Source: Siphonodentalium dalli (lineage: Eukaryota > Mollusca > Scaphopoda > Gadilida > Siphonodentaliidae). From it: a DNA stretch of 64,000 bases. The notes below the pieces were generated by a model, which was not told the DNA's origin, ran no database searches, and saw nothing but the letters and a program-made list of their open reading frames with translations. This document shows positions 22,062 to 33,500 of the stretch, one piece after another (within the stretch, counting starts at the first letter, position 1; every line of letters starts with the position of its first letter). A program made the position numbers and the translations under genes. The DNA lies in the NCBI GenBank assembly GCA_032622095.1, contig CP136063.1, positions 149,165,379 to 149,229,378 on the forward strand. The letters run 5' to 3'.

Positions 22062-23555
22062 TTGTTCAGGTTACATCCGAACGATTTGATTGAAATCGCA
22101 GCAAAAAGTAAGCACGACAACTTAATTATTGTCGGGGATTTTAACTATCCAGATATATTATGGGACTCATATATACCGCAAAAAGGAGACGATGACGAAA
22201 TTTTCGTGAATAATGTGCGCGACAATTTTCTGATACAGTTGGTGGATCAACCTACAAGATTCAGAGGCGATCAGACACCGAATATACTCGATCTATTGTT
22301 CACTGATACAGAGGATCTGGTACAAAAAATAGAATACTGTGCTCCACTCGGTAAAAGTGACCATAATGTTCTGATAACAAATTTGACTTGGAGCGCGTTC
22401 TATCAAACATTCAACCCCGTGAAACTAAACCTAAATTTCACAAGGCAAACTACAATGACATCCGCTCCGCTGTTGCAAATATAAATTGGGAACAGCTCCA
22501 ATGCAGAGAAACTGATTACACCTGGGACAAGTTCTATGGTGAGATAAATAAACTCATCGAAGAAAATATTCCACAATCGCGCGCACGGAAATGTGTCAAT
22601 ACAAACATTTGGGTAAATAGAGAATTGATCGACCTTATAAAACAAAAGAGATAGGCATATCGAAATTTCAGAAATAGTGGCCGAAAAACAGACTACGACA
22701 AATATAGAATAATCAGGAACAAAGTCACTCACAGAACACGTGGTGCCAAGAAACAATTCGAACGAAAATTAGTAAAAGAAATTAAACATACAAGCATCCG
22801 TCGACAAAGTTTGTAAATGGTCGAACAATTGGCAAGTGAGGTTTAATTCTGAAAAGATTCATATTATTCACTGCGGGCATAACAATCCGATAAACTCGTA
22901 CTACATGACTGATACTGAAGCAAGGCCTGCAATTTTGAGATCAACATGTGAGAAAGACCTCGGGATATATATAGACGAAAACCTCAATTTCGATCAACAA
23001 ATAAACGAGCCAACCGCATTTTATACATAATCAAGCGAACTTTCGATTATAAAGAGAAAGACATAATGACAATGCTGATAAAAACATTAATACGGCCCAT
23101 TATGAATACGGAAACGTCGTTAGCAGTATACATCTATATAAACATTCGCGGGCAATAGAATCTGTCCAAAGGCGAGATACCAAAATGATAGCTAGATTCT
23201 GGAATCTGTCATATCATAATCACCTTGTGAAATGTGGCCTCATGTCTCTCAGATACAGGCAAAATCGGGGAGATCTGATAGAAGTGTACAAGCTAACACA
23301 CGGATTTTATAACATAGACAGATGTGTGTTTTTTGAAGACACACTCTACAAACAAACAAGTGGACACAAGCATAAGCTGCAAAAGAACATACGGTAATTG
23401 TCAAAGATGTGCGAAAATATTTCTTTTCCCAGAGAGTGATTACAAACTGGAATAGTTTATCAGATTACATTGTTTCCACCGAATCGGTTCAACAGTTCAA
23501 GGAGCTATTCAACAACAACTGTTATAACGAGCGGTATATGTACGACTAAATGTCA
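22062..23555 (+). pseudogene. CR1/L2-like LINE relic with the RT core deleted
   Basis: The 5' part encodes the C-terminal half of an EEP endonuclease (IIVGDFNYPDILWDS... to PLGKSDHNVL). A frameshift near 22430 is followed by the usual linker (FHKANYNDIRSAVANINW), an in-frame TAG at about 22652, and Lys/Arg-rich linker sequence. At about 22790 the sequence jumps straight to the post-RT region (VCKWSNNWQVRFNSEK...HCGHNN), so the catalytic palm with YADD is missing. The rest (YRQNRGDLIEVYKLTHGFY, ITNWNSLSDYIVSTESV, ending NERYMYD) is the normal C-terminus with further stops and frame changes. It is dead, truncated at the 5' end and internally deleted. Confidence 0.85.
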
Positions 23556-23584
23556 AGGATAACTTTAACACTGAATTCATTAAT

Positions 23585-24170
23585 TTACGTTACTCTATAC
23601 ATGTATGATATTATGTGAAAGGGGTAAAAGTCATGGCGACTTACTCCCCAAACATTGATGATGATGATGATGATGATGAGGTTAGAATTCAATGACTTTG
23701 ATAATGTCACTATCGAATCCATGGAAATCCTGCTTGTGTCAAGGTTGTTCCACAATGTGGTTGTCGAGGGAAGGAAGGATCTTCTTTGATAATCATTATC
23801 AAAAACTGGGACCATAAAACAATTACCCTGTCTGGTCACACACCCCGATATCTGACTGTGAGTTGGAGGTACTAAAGTTCTTAGATATATTGGTGCCTGG
23901 CCATACACCATCTTGTAGAATAGCTTCAGTTTGTAATTTTCACATCATGATATTTTAAGGTTTTACGGTTGTCGACTTACTGACGGACCTAGTGGCACCC
24001 GTTACAATATGAGCTGCTTCATACTCTATATCTTCAATAATATCAGATTCATGTTGCACACAACCATCCCAGACTACACAAGAATATTCAAGAACTGATC
24101 GAATCAGAGTGAAGTAACATTTTTCAAGTCTAGCTCTGTCAAGATAAAATCGATATTTTCTTAGTAACAA
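23585..24170 (-). pseudogene. Second LINE relic (C-terminal RT part)
   Basis: Minus-strand remnants of the C-terminal part of a different LINE. The first is KYRFYLDRARLEKCYFTLIR...LEYSCVVWD...AAHIVTGATR (24170-23955). In another frame follow FYKMVYGQAPIYLRTLVPP and SFLPSTTTLWNNLD (about 23920-23730). It runs into the (ATC)n/(GAT)n microsatellite at 23655-23681, which looks like its 3' tail region. It lies tail to tail with the plus-strand relic and just downstream of the COX18 stop codon. Confidence 0.8.
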
Positions 24171-24380
24171 AAAACTGTTATTCAGAAAGGTTATTTGTGA
24201 CCAGTTTGATGGATTACATGGAGAGATAAATGCGTTTGTGTGAAATGGGAGGAGAAAAAACTAATATAATAAGACCTCGATATCGTAAAAGTTAGTAAGG
24301 AAGGATAACACTCGGAAACCCCGGAAAACCTTACTAGTTGCTAACAGAAAGAACAGAGCAGGTTATATGATAAATATAAT

Positions 24381-24557
24381 TTATTTTGTGTCATCTTTGT
24401 GCTGTCCTAAAGCACGTTTCATTATGTCTCGTAATGGAGTTTGGCTCTCAGCACGTGTTTTGGGTATTCCAAGTAATCTGTTGACTCTGGGCTGCATCAA
24501 GATGAGATTCTGAATGATACTGAAGATTGCTGAACATGTCCAATGATAACACATACA
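24381..24557 (-). CDS. COX18: COX18 exon 5 (last)
   Basis: 58 codons plus stop. Acceptor TTTCTCTTTCAG. It encodes CMCYHWTCSAIFSIIQNLIL (last helix) and the C-terminal tail RVNRLLGIPKTRAESQTPLRDI...HKDDTK. AATAAA overlaps the TAA stop (24384-24379), so the 3' UTR could be very short. The LINE relic at 23585-24170 lies just downstream. Confidence 0.92.
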   Translation of the reverse strand, partial: CMCYHWTCSAIFSIIQNLILMQPRVNRLLGIPKTRAESQTPLRDIMKRALGQHKDDTK

Positions 24558-27500
24558 CTGAAAGAGAAACAAACACATGAAACATTAAATTGAGATGTCT
24601 TGGGACACATAAATCAAGCAATTGAGGGATTGTATATGTGAATTTGATTCAGCATTCTTGTTAGTCCAAGTCTTCTCGTACTAAAACTAGCTAAGATTTT
24701 GGGATGGAGATGCTAGTGTTTAGTCCGAGTTCCAGGCCCATGCATTTCTATGACACGACTTAAGCGTTAGTGACCCACTCAAATAAAACCACAATTATAT
24801 GAAATAAAATATCACAATTGCTACAATAAACGGATAGTTTCCGCAGAAGACATGCTATTTGATCTGAAACCCACATCGGTTGTGAATTGAAAGCGGTAAT
24901 TTAATGTGAAAAGAAACTTTTGCCGCAGTGTTTACATATTTTTTAAAGTATGCGAACTCAGTTGACCTTGCGAACTGCGTTCGGCATTTTCCGGTGAAAA
25001 TATTCCGTAGATTTTCAATCAACCACGCACGATGAATTCTCCATTGTAATCGTAATTATACGTGACAATAAATAAATAAATACATAGATTAAATACATAT
25101 TGAAGATATAAATGTAATACATTAAATAAATTACGGGAATTATAACCATCTCACAGTTTAAAACAGTGTAAACACAATGACCATTAGAATATCATGGGGG
25201 CCGCCATTTTGTTTGTATCGAAATTCGTTTCGGCCAAAACAAACACCGGACAATGCCGAAGTTCTTCGGAACCTGAGTTCGGCTTTCAGTTAAGTAAACA
25301 AACAGAAAAAACAACGATGTTTGTGGCAATCAACCGGAATATTCTATGTGTAATTTAACATTAAAGTTAGATTATTATACACCATTATGACCATAAGATG
25401 TCACTCTTTCCGATGTATATAGCATCATGTATTGCTTTGTTAGGTAAATCGAGTAAAATACACCACAGATTCCCGCCACAGATCCTGGGTGTAACTCGTG
25501 TCATAGAAATGCATGGGCCTGGAACTCGGACTAAACACTAGCATCTCCATCCCAAAATCTTAGCTAGTTTTAGTACGAGAAGACTTGGACTACATTCTTG
25601 TGTGTTTGTTATATAGCAATTTTGAAGCTAATCCATGTGCATTCTTTACAGATCATTATGTAGGCACAAACAGTTCTCCATAAAGACAAGAATGGTGATA
25701 AATCACATAGATCACGAGCCCAATCTTTATTAGTTTTTGGTTTTTTTTTATTGAAGAAAGAAAAGCAAAGGAGAAATGACAGTATCCTTTCATGCATCCA
25801 ATCATTTTAAAGAAAATATTTTTAAACATATTTCTCATATCTAATAAAGATTAGTTAGTAGTAAAAATAAAAGGTTGCTGAGCAAAATGTCCCCCAAAGA
25901 AGGTGGCAGGTTTATCATTTATAATGATGTATAATAATCTAAGAGATGTGCTAAATTACGCATAGTATATGCCATGTAATTACAAGTTTATGTCTAGAGA
26001 AGATCCGAACAGTTACTCAGTTCGCGAGGTCAAATAAGTTTTTATTCTTTTGAAATTATGTAAATATTGTGACAAAATATATTTTTCACATTAAAACAAC
26101 AACTTCCAGTTGACAATTTATGGATTTCAGAACTAATATAATGTTTTCTATGGAATAATCCAGATTACTTTCACAAATGTGACATGTTATTACCATTGTT
26201 GGTGCTTTAGATGAGAGGGTGATTTATAGTTATATTTGGAAATATGGCTTGTTGCCATTCATCGGATGAATGGCAACAAGCCATATTTCCGACTAAATCC
26301 TGAATAGTTACCCATAATTCTGCTGTCTTTAAGGAGTCGATTACTTAGAGCATTACTGTACAGGGTAAACCAGTATTGTCCTACTGAATTATCCCGCTAG
26401 TTTATGTTGAAGGAAACTTGGACTAAATAGATGAAGCCATATTTGAAGTGTGTTTGTCAACAGATATCAATGTTTATACCCTACAACTACATCACTCTAA
26501 CTTGAATGGGTATTATTTGGTTTCCATGCACATGAAGACATTTTATGTGCTTATTTCAGTGAGTACCCAGGAATCTTTCTTACTGAAAGAATGTAGCATT
26601 CAACTAACATTACCGGAAGCACATGCAGCTACACCAATCGTACTGTTTCAGAAAACACAACATATGAACTCGGCACAAATGTAAATATTTACTAGTTTAA
26701 TAATTCGCGACAACTTATTGCCAGTAAATGTATGGCAATGATTCTGTTAAATGGAGTCACTGCATATAATACATATAGAAGAATGACGGTGCATACTGCT
26801 AATTTGGATACAAAATTTACCAAAATACCTACTTTATTCTGAGTTTCTATTCGATCACCCCAGAAAAGTGTTTCACATCACTTTAAACAGTTTGTTGGCT
26901 TATACAATGAATTTTTGTGAATCTCCTTCATTTTTTACAATATTTTGACTCATCATTATTGGAAAAGTAAAAGCTTCAATCGGATTAAATTGATTTTACT
27001 CAAAAACTAAACTCTGATTTTGCCACTTATCTATGGATATGTCAGCAATTGTAAATAGGTTACAGTGTACAATCCCATGAGGAATTAACTTGACTGACAG
27101 TAATACGATTCTCCCACATCAAATTTGTAGGTAGCCAGTGATTGTCTAGTACTCTCATGCTGATCATTCACTAAACAAGGTGTCCATCATCTGAACGAAT
27201 TTTCTATGCTATCCTGTGTTATCTTACAATTTTTTAGGGAACTCATATTCGAAAGAGAATTTATAGCCAAACATTGGGTATTGATATTTATGTATCTGTC
27301 AAAACTCAATTTTTACTGGAGATCTATTAGACAATCCGAAAAAAATCAAAACGGGGAACTACTCTTACCCACATAACAGCAACATTTAAAATGATAATTT
27401 TCAAACTCACTGAAGGGACAGATGCTGCCACTGGTATCATTATCACAGTTATCCCACGTAAACCGTATGTCAGCATCCAAGAAAAGGAGAATAGATCTGC

Positions 27501-30500
27501 AGTTTTCGGTCTTTGCAGTCTATGAATCTGCAAATAATTTAGAAAAACTGTAAAATGTCAGTTTTTAACCCTTTCATGACTGGAGCCTCCAGAAATTTTG
27601 CGAAAACCATGTGCCAATGCATTCTCTTATATATGCAAGTCGCCCATAGGGCGCCTAGCATATATAAGAGAATGCATTGGCCGAACACTATTTACCTTGA
27701 CCTTGAAAGCCAGTGCATTCCCTAATATGTGCAGCTCCCATCATGAAAGGGTTAAAACTAGAAATATGGCAACATTTTGGCTCCTGAAGGTGAGATTTTA
27801 GCATCCAATACTGATCATTGATAATCTCAGCTTACTTATAATTGACTTTACCGCCCAGCAGGGATAACCACGCCTCGCATATATTGCCAGACTGAAGTAT
27901 AGCAGGTTAGACAACACACACCTCGATATGTCTGACCACAAGGAACGACGTGCTTCAAATTTGGTGGACTTACCACCAGATTTCGCTGGATTGTTATTAT
28001 GATATATCTCTTGACAATAGACACACGGTCTATCGATGGTGTACCATACAATACAATACAGTACGCGAATAAAACAAACATGTTTCAGTATATTGAGAAA
28101 TTATTTTTCATATCACAGTTCGCTAGTATTCCATTGGTCTGTCATAATATTTATCTGTGTTAATGCCATGAATACCATTTATTCAAAAATTATATCAATA
28201 AATGCTGTATAATAATATATTAATTTGTTTTTTTATTTTTCAGTATGGGCGGTCGATGTTCGCATAGCCGGTGTTATTCTTGCCTTGCAACAGTGGCAGC
28301 TTTTGGGACTTACAGAAGTTCCATCAGAGCTATCGTGCACGTCAGTCCCCCAAAAATGGTCCGTTTCACGTGGCGACAAAATTGAACCGATTGCTGTACC
28401 AAATCTAACCATCACAAATCTGAAAGCTATAAGGAAGTGGCACCCTAACTAACCTGTATTAATCGACAACAGGTGAGTTTAGCAACCTACATGTAGGGTG
28501 CTGTCATATACTTTGACCATTTCATTGTCATCCCTTAGAGATTATATGTCGTCCATTAAAGGATTTATTCGGTCTAGAAACTACAAAATGCAATTGGAAA
28601 GCCCTCCATGTTGTGATTAAAATGATCCAAGTCCCATTCCGATCGCATAATAAATAACCTGTAAAATAAATAAATAATACCACCACCGGTATTCGGAGAT
28701 TTCCGTGACTAAACTACGAGTGACGTACTTGTGGGGAGCAAATTAAAAACACAGATTCGGAGCCGGAGTTTATTATGCTGACTACGATGATGTAATCATA
28801 AGTCAGCCGATACTAAAATGCGGAGTCGTATGTGCGCATGTGGTGTATAGATTACGTTACGCTTCGGCCGTTTATCTGGAATAGAAGACAATAACTATGT
28901 GAATAAAGTAATTAATAGCGCCTAGAATGGTTGTTGTCTTTGTAGCCATTAATAACATGCCGGCACGTGTCTGCTTTGGTGAATACATGGCAGTGATTAG
29001 TGCTTTGATTGTCTTGCGTATTCACTCGGTGATTTGTAATCACTCAGTGACTATTCATCAGTCTCAGTCGCGAACTTGTTTGCACTCTAAAATGCCACAA
29101 AGTGAATAGAAAGAACATTATCTCTCTGGTCATAAATATATAAGAAGCGCCCAAATTAATATAAACACTGGGCTGAATAATGTTAACTCTATTTAGGCGC
29201 TTTTGTTTTGTGTTTGTTTGTTGTTTTACTTTCGATATAAATATCCCGAGTATCTGTCATCTTCACATATTCCAAGATGCCTAGTAGATGTAGGCTGTTC
29301 AGTTGTGGGCGGGCTAGCGATCCATTATGTAGTACCTCCAAAAAGACAACACAGTGCGTAATTTAGAACGCTCTTTATTGTCTACCGCTTTTGGGAGACG
29401 GAAGCATGGACGCTCTTTATATTTAATTGTCACAATACCACATACAAAATCACCCATGACATATCGAAATAGAGCACGTTCATAATTGAGAACGCTCTTT
29501 ATTGTCTACACCGCGACGAAAACATGGACGCTCTTTATTAGAGGCAATCATTGGATTTTTGCTATGCTAACATTTCAAAAAAATCCTCTCTAGAAAGTCA
29601 ATATGTGCCATCAAAACGTAAAATAAAACGAACAACAAACACAAACTGAAAAACAATGCCAGGCTAGCCTTCAATTAAAAAAAATGTTGCTATGCCAAAC
29701 TACAGCCTAACTAATAATTATTGTAGTTTCAACAGTCTGTTGTGTATTCGAGTGAATTATTTTGTTTACTCACTTATCGATCTTGACTGGAATGATTTTA
29801 GCAAGCTGTTCACAGTCGTGCACTTCTCCACACAAAATGTTTCGTGTGAAGAAACAGACAGGAACATTATTATGACGAATATAAGCCATCATGATACATG
29901 TACTAGTACAATAACCACCACCTTTTTAATCACACCCCATTTGTATTTAATTGTACGCATATAGCGCACAACTGGATGACACTAGTGTGTAAACTAGCTT
30001 CCGAAATTGGTACCATACAACGAAGAATGAAGTACCGGTATATGGCGTAACTTGTATTCTTTCAGAAACAGTTAAATTAGTTTCGCACGAAATTCCGCTC
30101 GCTCATTGCAATTCTGCATAAATTAATCTCATTTCAAACAACTTTTATCGCCTCAAAGTGCATTTTAGCCATCATTATTCGTTATATAATCCAACATTCT
30201 AGCAAATCCAGTTCATAATTCAGCACATTCAAACAGTTTTATTCCGTAATCGCTATTTATCGTAAAGGCTTAGGTAATTAACCAGCATAATTTATCAACT
30301 CGTTACGCGATTGGTGGAATTATTTCAAGCTCCACCCACCGCTGTCATCGGTAAGCGTCGATGCAGATGATCGGACATGTGACCGCGTTGTGGTCATGTG
30401 ATCGCACTCACGTGACTGACTTCGGATATTTCCGTGATTTTTTTAATATCATAATAATAAAAATACTATCTGCTCGATTTTGAATTTTCTTGGCGAAATG

Positions 30501-33500
30501 GGTCTGTTAGACATATATTATTAGTATTATGACGATAAAAAAAATATTTTTTTGACAGACTAATTCCTTTAACTCAAATGTGTACATAGTTTAATCGGAC
30601 AGTGTTAACTAATAAGCTTATCTAGCACTTTCTAATTCCCTCATCATAGTTCCATTTGTCACCTCTCGTGGCTCAGCATGGCATTTCCCACCTTCAAATT
30701 AATTTACTAATCCCAAAAGCCCATAGGGTGAAGCTTTCTCATAGTGTTATTGTTATATTATTATGTTGTGTCAACTTACATGAAACCAATACTCTTTGCT
30801 TTCAGAAAAATCAGAGTAACCAAAGACACCTTTGAAAGTCTAAAACGTCTCACAGGATGTCCCCTTAGTTATATTGCTTCCCAACCCAAGAAGAAAGTTG
30901 TTACAACATTTGGGACAGTTCCTATAGGAAGTGGATTTGCCACACATGTGAGAAAATAAAAGAATTCAACATCTTTGCAACGATATATCTGCTATCTTTT
31001 ATACAAAACACAATCAACGCGATATTGAGTCAGCCGTTAAAATGAGGTTGTTTGTCTAACCGCGGATTAGCAGAAACCAGCGCAGATCCAGGCTGAATAA
31101 TGCAATTATCTCATTGGCTCATACAGCTAATTACGGTAGGGTCAACTACATCATCATTTCTGCTTCTTTTGCATCACCACAAATCTGTATCAATGTAATT
31201 ATACTATTAAAGGGACGTAGCTTGAGGTAAAAAATGTTGGCCGCTGCCTACGAAATTTCCCAAAAGATGCCTTCATCCTTTCATAGGCTCAAACAATTTC
31301 CAAATTTGTTGAATATTAAATAGTTCAAACAAAGTAAAAACCAGAGCTGCTGTTGTAGAGTTATGGTATAAAAGAAATATGTGCTTGATTAGAAGCCACA
31401 AATTTTGTCAAAATTAAACTGTTTCTTCGAAAGGACTTCTGAAACACAATCTATGGGGGATCAAAAATGGCATTAGGGGAATAAATTAGGATGCATAACC
31501 ACTGAACAGGCTTTCGGACTCATCTAAGATACTAATGAGTAGAAGTCTGTAACCAAATTTCAAAATCCGTAACTTTTTTTTTAGTTATCACGTATGTCGC
31601 GACACAGACGAACAGACAGATGCCCACCATCAGCTTGTTAAGCAACTCGACAAAAAATTCAATCACCTCAATGTTGAGTAAGTTGATCAAGCCGAATATG
31701 ATAGGTAGTGTCCATGTCGTGTCAGCAAGAGTGAGGTCTGGAAACCATAGCATTCCTCCGGTTATCATCTCAGGAGAGTGAATGATGGCAGCTTCTGCAA
31801 TAAAAAGTGAAACAATGTGTAGGTGAAATAGACCATAATGCATATCGACTATCCTCCATCGTATTGTCAGTAAAATACAGTACAATATATGTCACACTGC
31901 ATTTTTTAAATCACAGAAATAGATATAATTGCATATGTGTGGAAATTGTTTTGTTTTGTTAGGGTTTAACATCATTTTAGCTGCTAGGCCATATCACGAC
32001 TACACACATGATGTTACAGCATGTGTTTACCATAGCACCACGGTAAAATGACTGAACTTCACTAAAGATTCAACTTGCAGCATGCCAAACAATTTTGTTT
32101 TCCAAGAAATTGACAATTAAAAAGATTTCAAAAATCGATATCTGATAACTCTGAGCTTTGACGGGTGGGTTCCTTGACTCGAATAAAATATTTTTTACCC
32201 TCAAAGCCAAAGAAATAGTTATTTTGGAGCGTTAATCAAATTATGCACCTTTAAGCTAAGATCAATTTCAACTGTCATTGCATAAACGGTGAGATATCAA
32301 CCATTCTGAGACAATGAAAAGTTCTTTTTTTTGGATGAACTAGAGATTGGCCTGTCCCAGGTGAGACTAAGGTACATGTATACAAAACGTTGAAAAATGC
32401 ACTAACACATTATCATATCACCACTTTAACAGGCGAGAAGTGCTGGGTACCAATTACTTGATGTTTCACATCATGAACAACTTTATGAGCTAAAATTGAC
32501 TATATATGTTACAATATGAAAACACAATAATCAAAATACATACCTGAGCCAATAGCCGGAGCTCCACCGGACATATTCCTGAGAGCGAAAGACAATGAAA
32601 ACCACAATGGAATCTGAAGAAATGGAAGGATGCGTGTCTTTCCTGGATGGCAATTGTGCTTGATGTAGAATTCTCGAAGCTGAATTTTTTTCTGTGGATA
32701 TTGAGTAGAGAAGTTTAAATATAACTATTTAAATATATAGCTTTACCCATCAGTATCCTTATAGGTAAGCATAATATAAAGGCTTTTCCATGTGGCCAAA
32801 AAAATGAAATGACTGGTTTAGATTATAGCTCAGAAAAAAAATAGAATCATTAGGTGGGATTAAAATTCAATGTTTTATTTTCATATATTCTTGTGGATTT
32901 TGATGGCTTACTAATATTTTTATCTGCCGATTAATGGTACACAATCTGATTTAATGGTCCCCATATCATCAGAATACAAAAACAACATTTCTCGAAAAGC
33001 CACTTCAGTTATCAGAATCGATTATTTGCTAAAAAATAATGCTAACCATTGTCAACTATAGTATAAAATTGCACAAAAAGTGTATATATATACATTTTGT
33101 TCAACGCAATTAGGTATCAAGAGCATGTCAGTCGGCATTCGTCAAATATATTTGCCAGGCCACCAAATTTCCCAAGCGGTTAAAAATAAAAGAATTTAAA
33201 AATTTCAAAAATTGATATCTGATAACTCTGAACTTTGATGGGTGGATTCCGCGATTCGAATCAAATACTTTTACCCCCCCCCCCCCCCCCCCCCCCCCTA
33301 GCCAAAGAAATAGTAATTATGGAGCGAAATTTGAATTATGCACCTTTGCATAAACTGTGAGATATTAACCATTCTGAGACAATGAAAAGTTCTTTTTTTA
33401 TTTTGGATGAACGAGAGATGGGCCTGTCCCAGGTGTGACTAAGGTATACCCCCCATATTGAAAAAGTCGAAAAAGGGGGATAACTCCACTCAAAAAATCG

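Noticed and set aside
26238-26290. MicroRNA precursor
   Set aside because: The 1-nt loop and perfect pairing do not fit a normal animal pre-miRNA, which has a larger loop and bulges.
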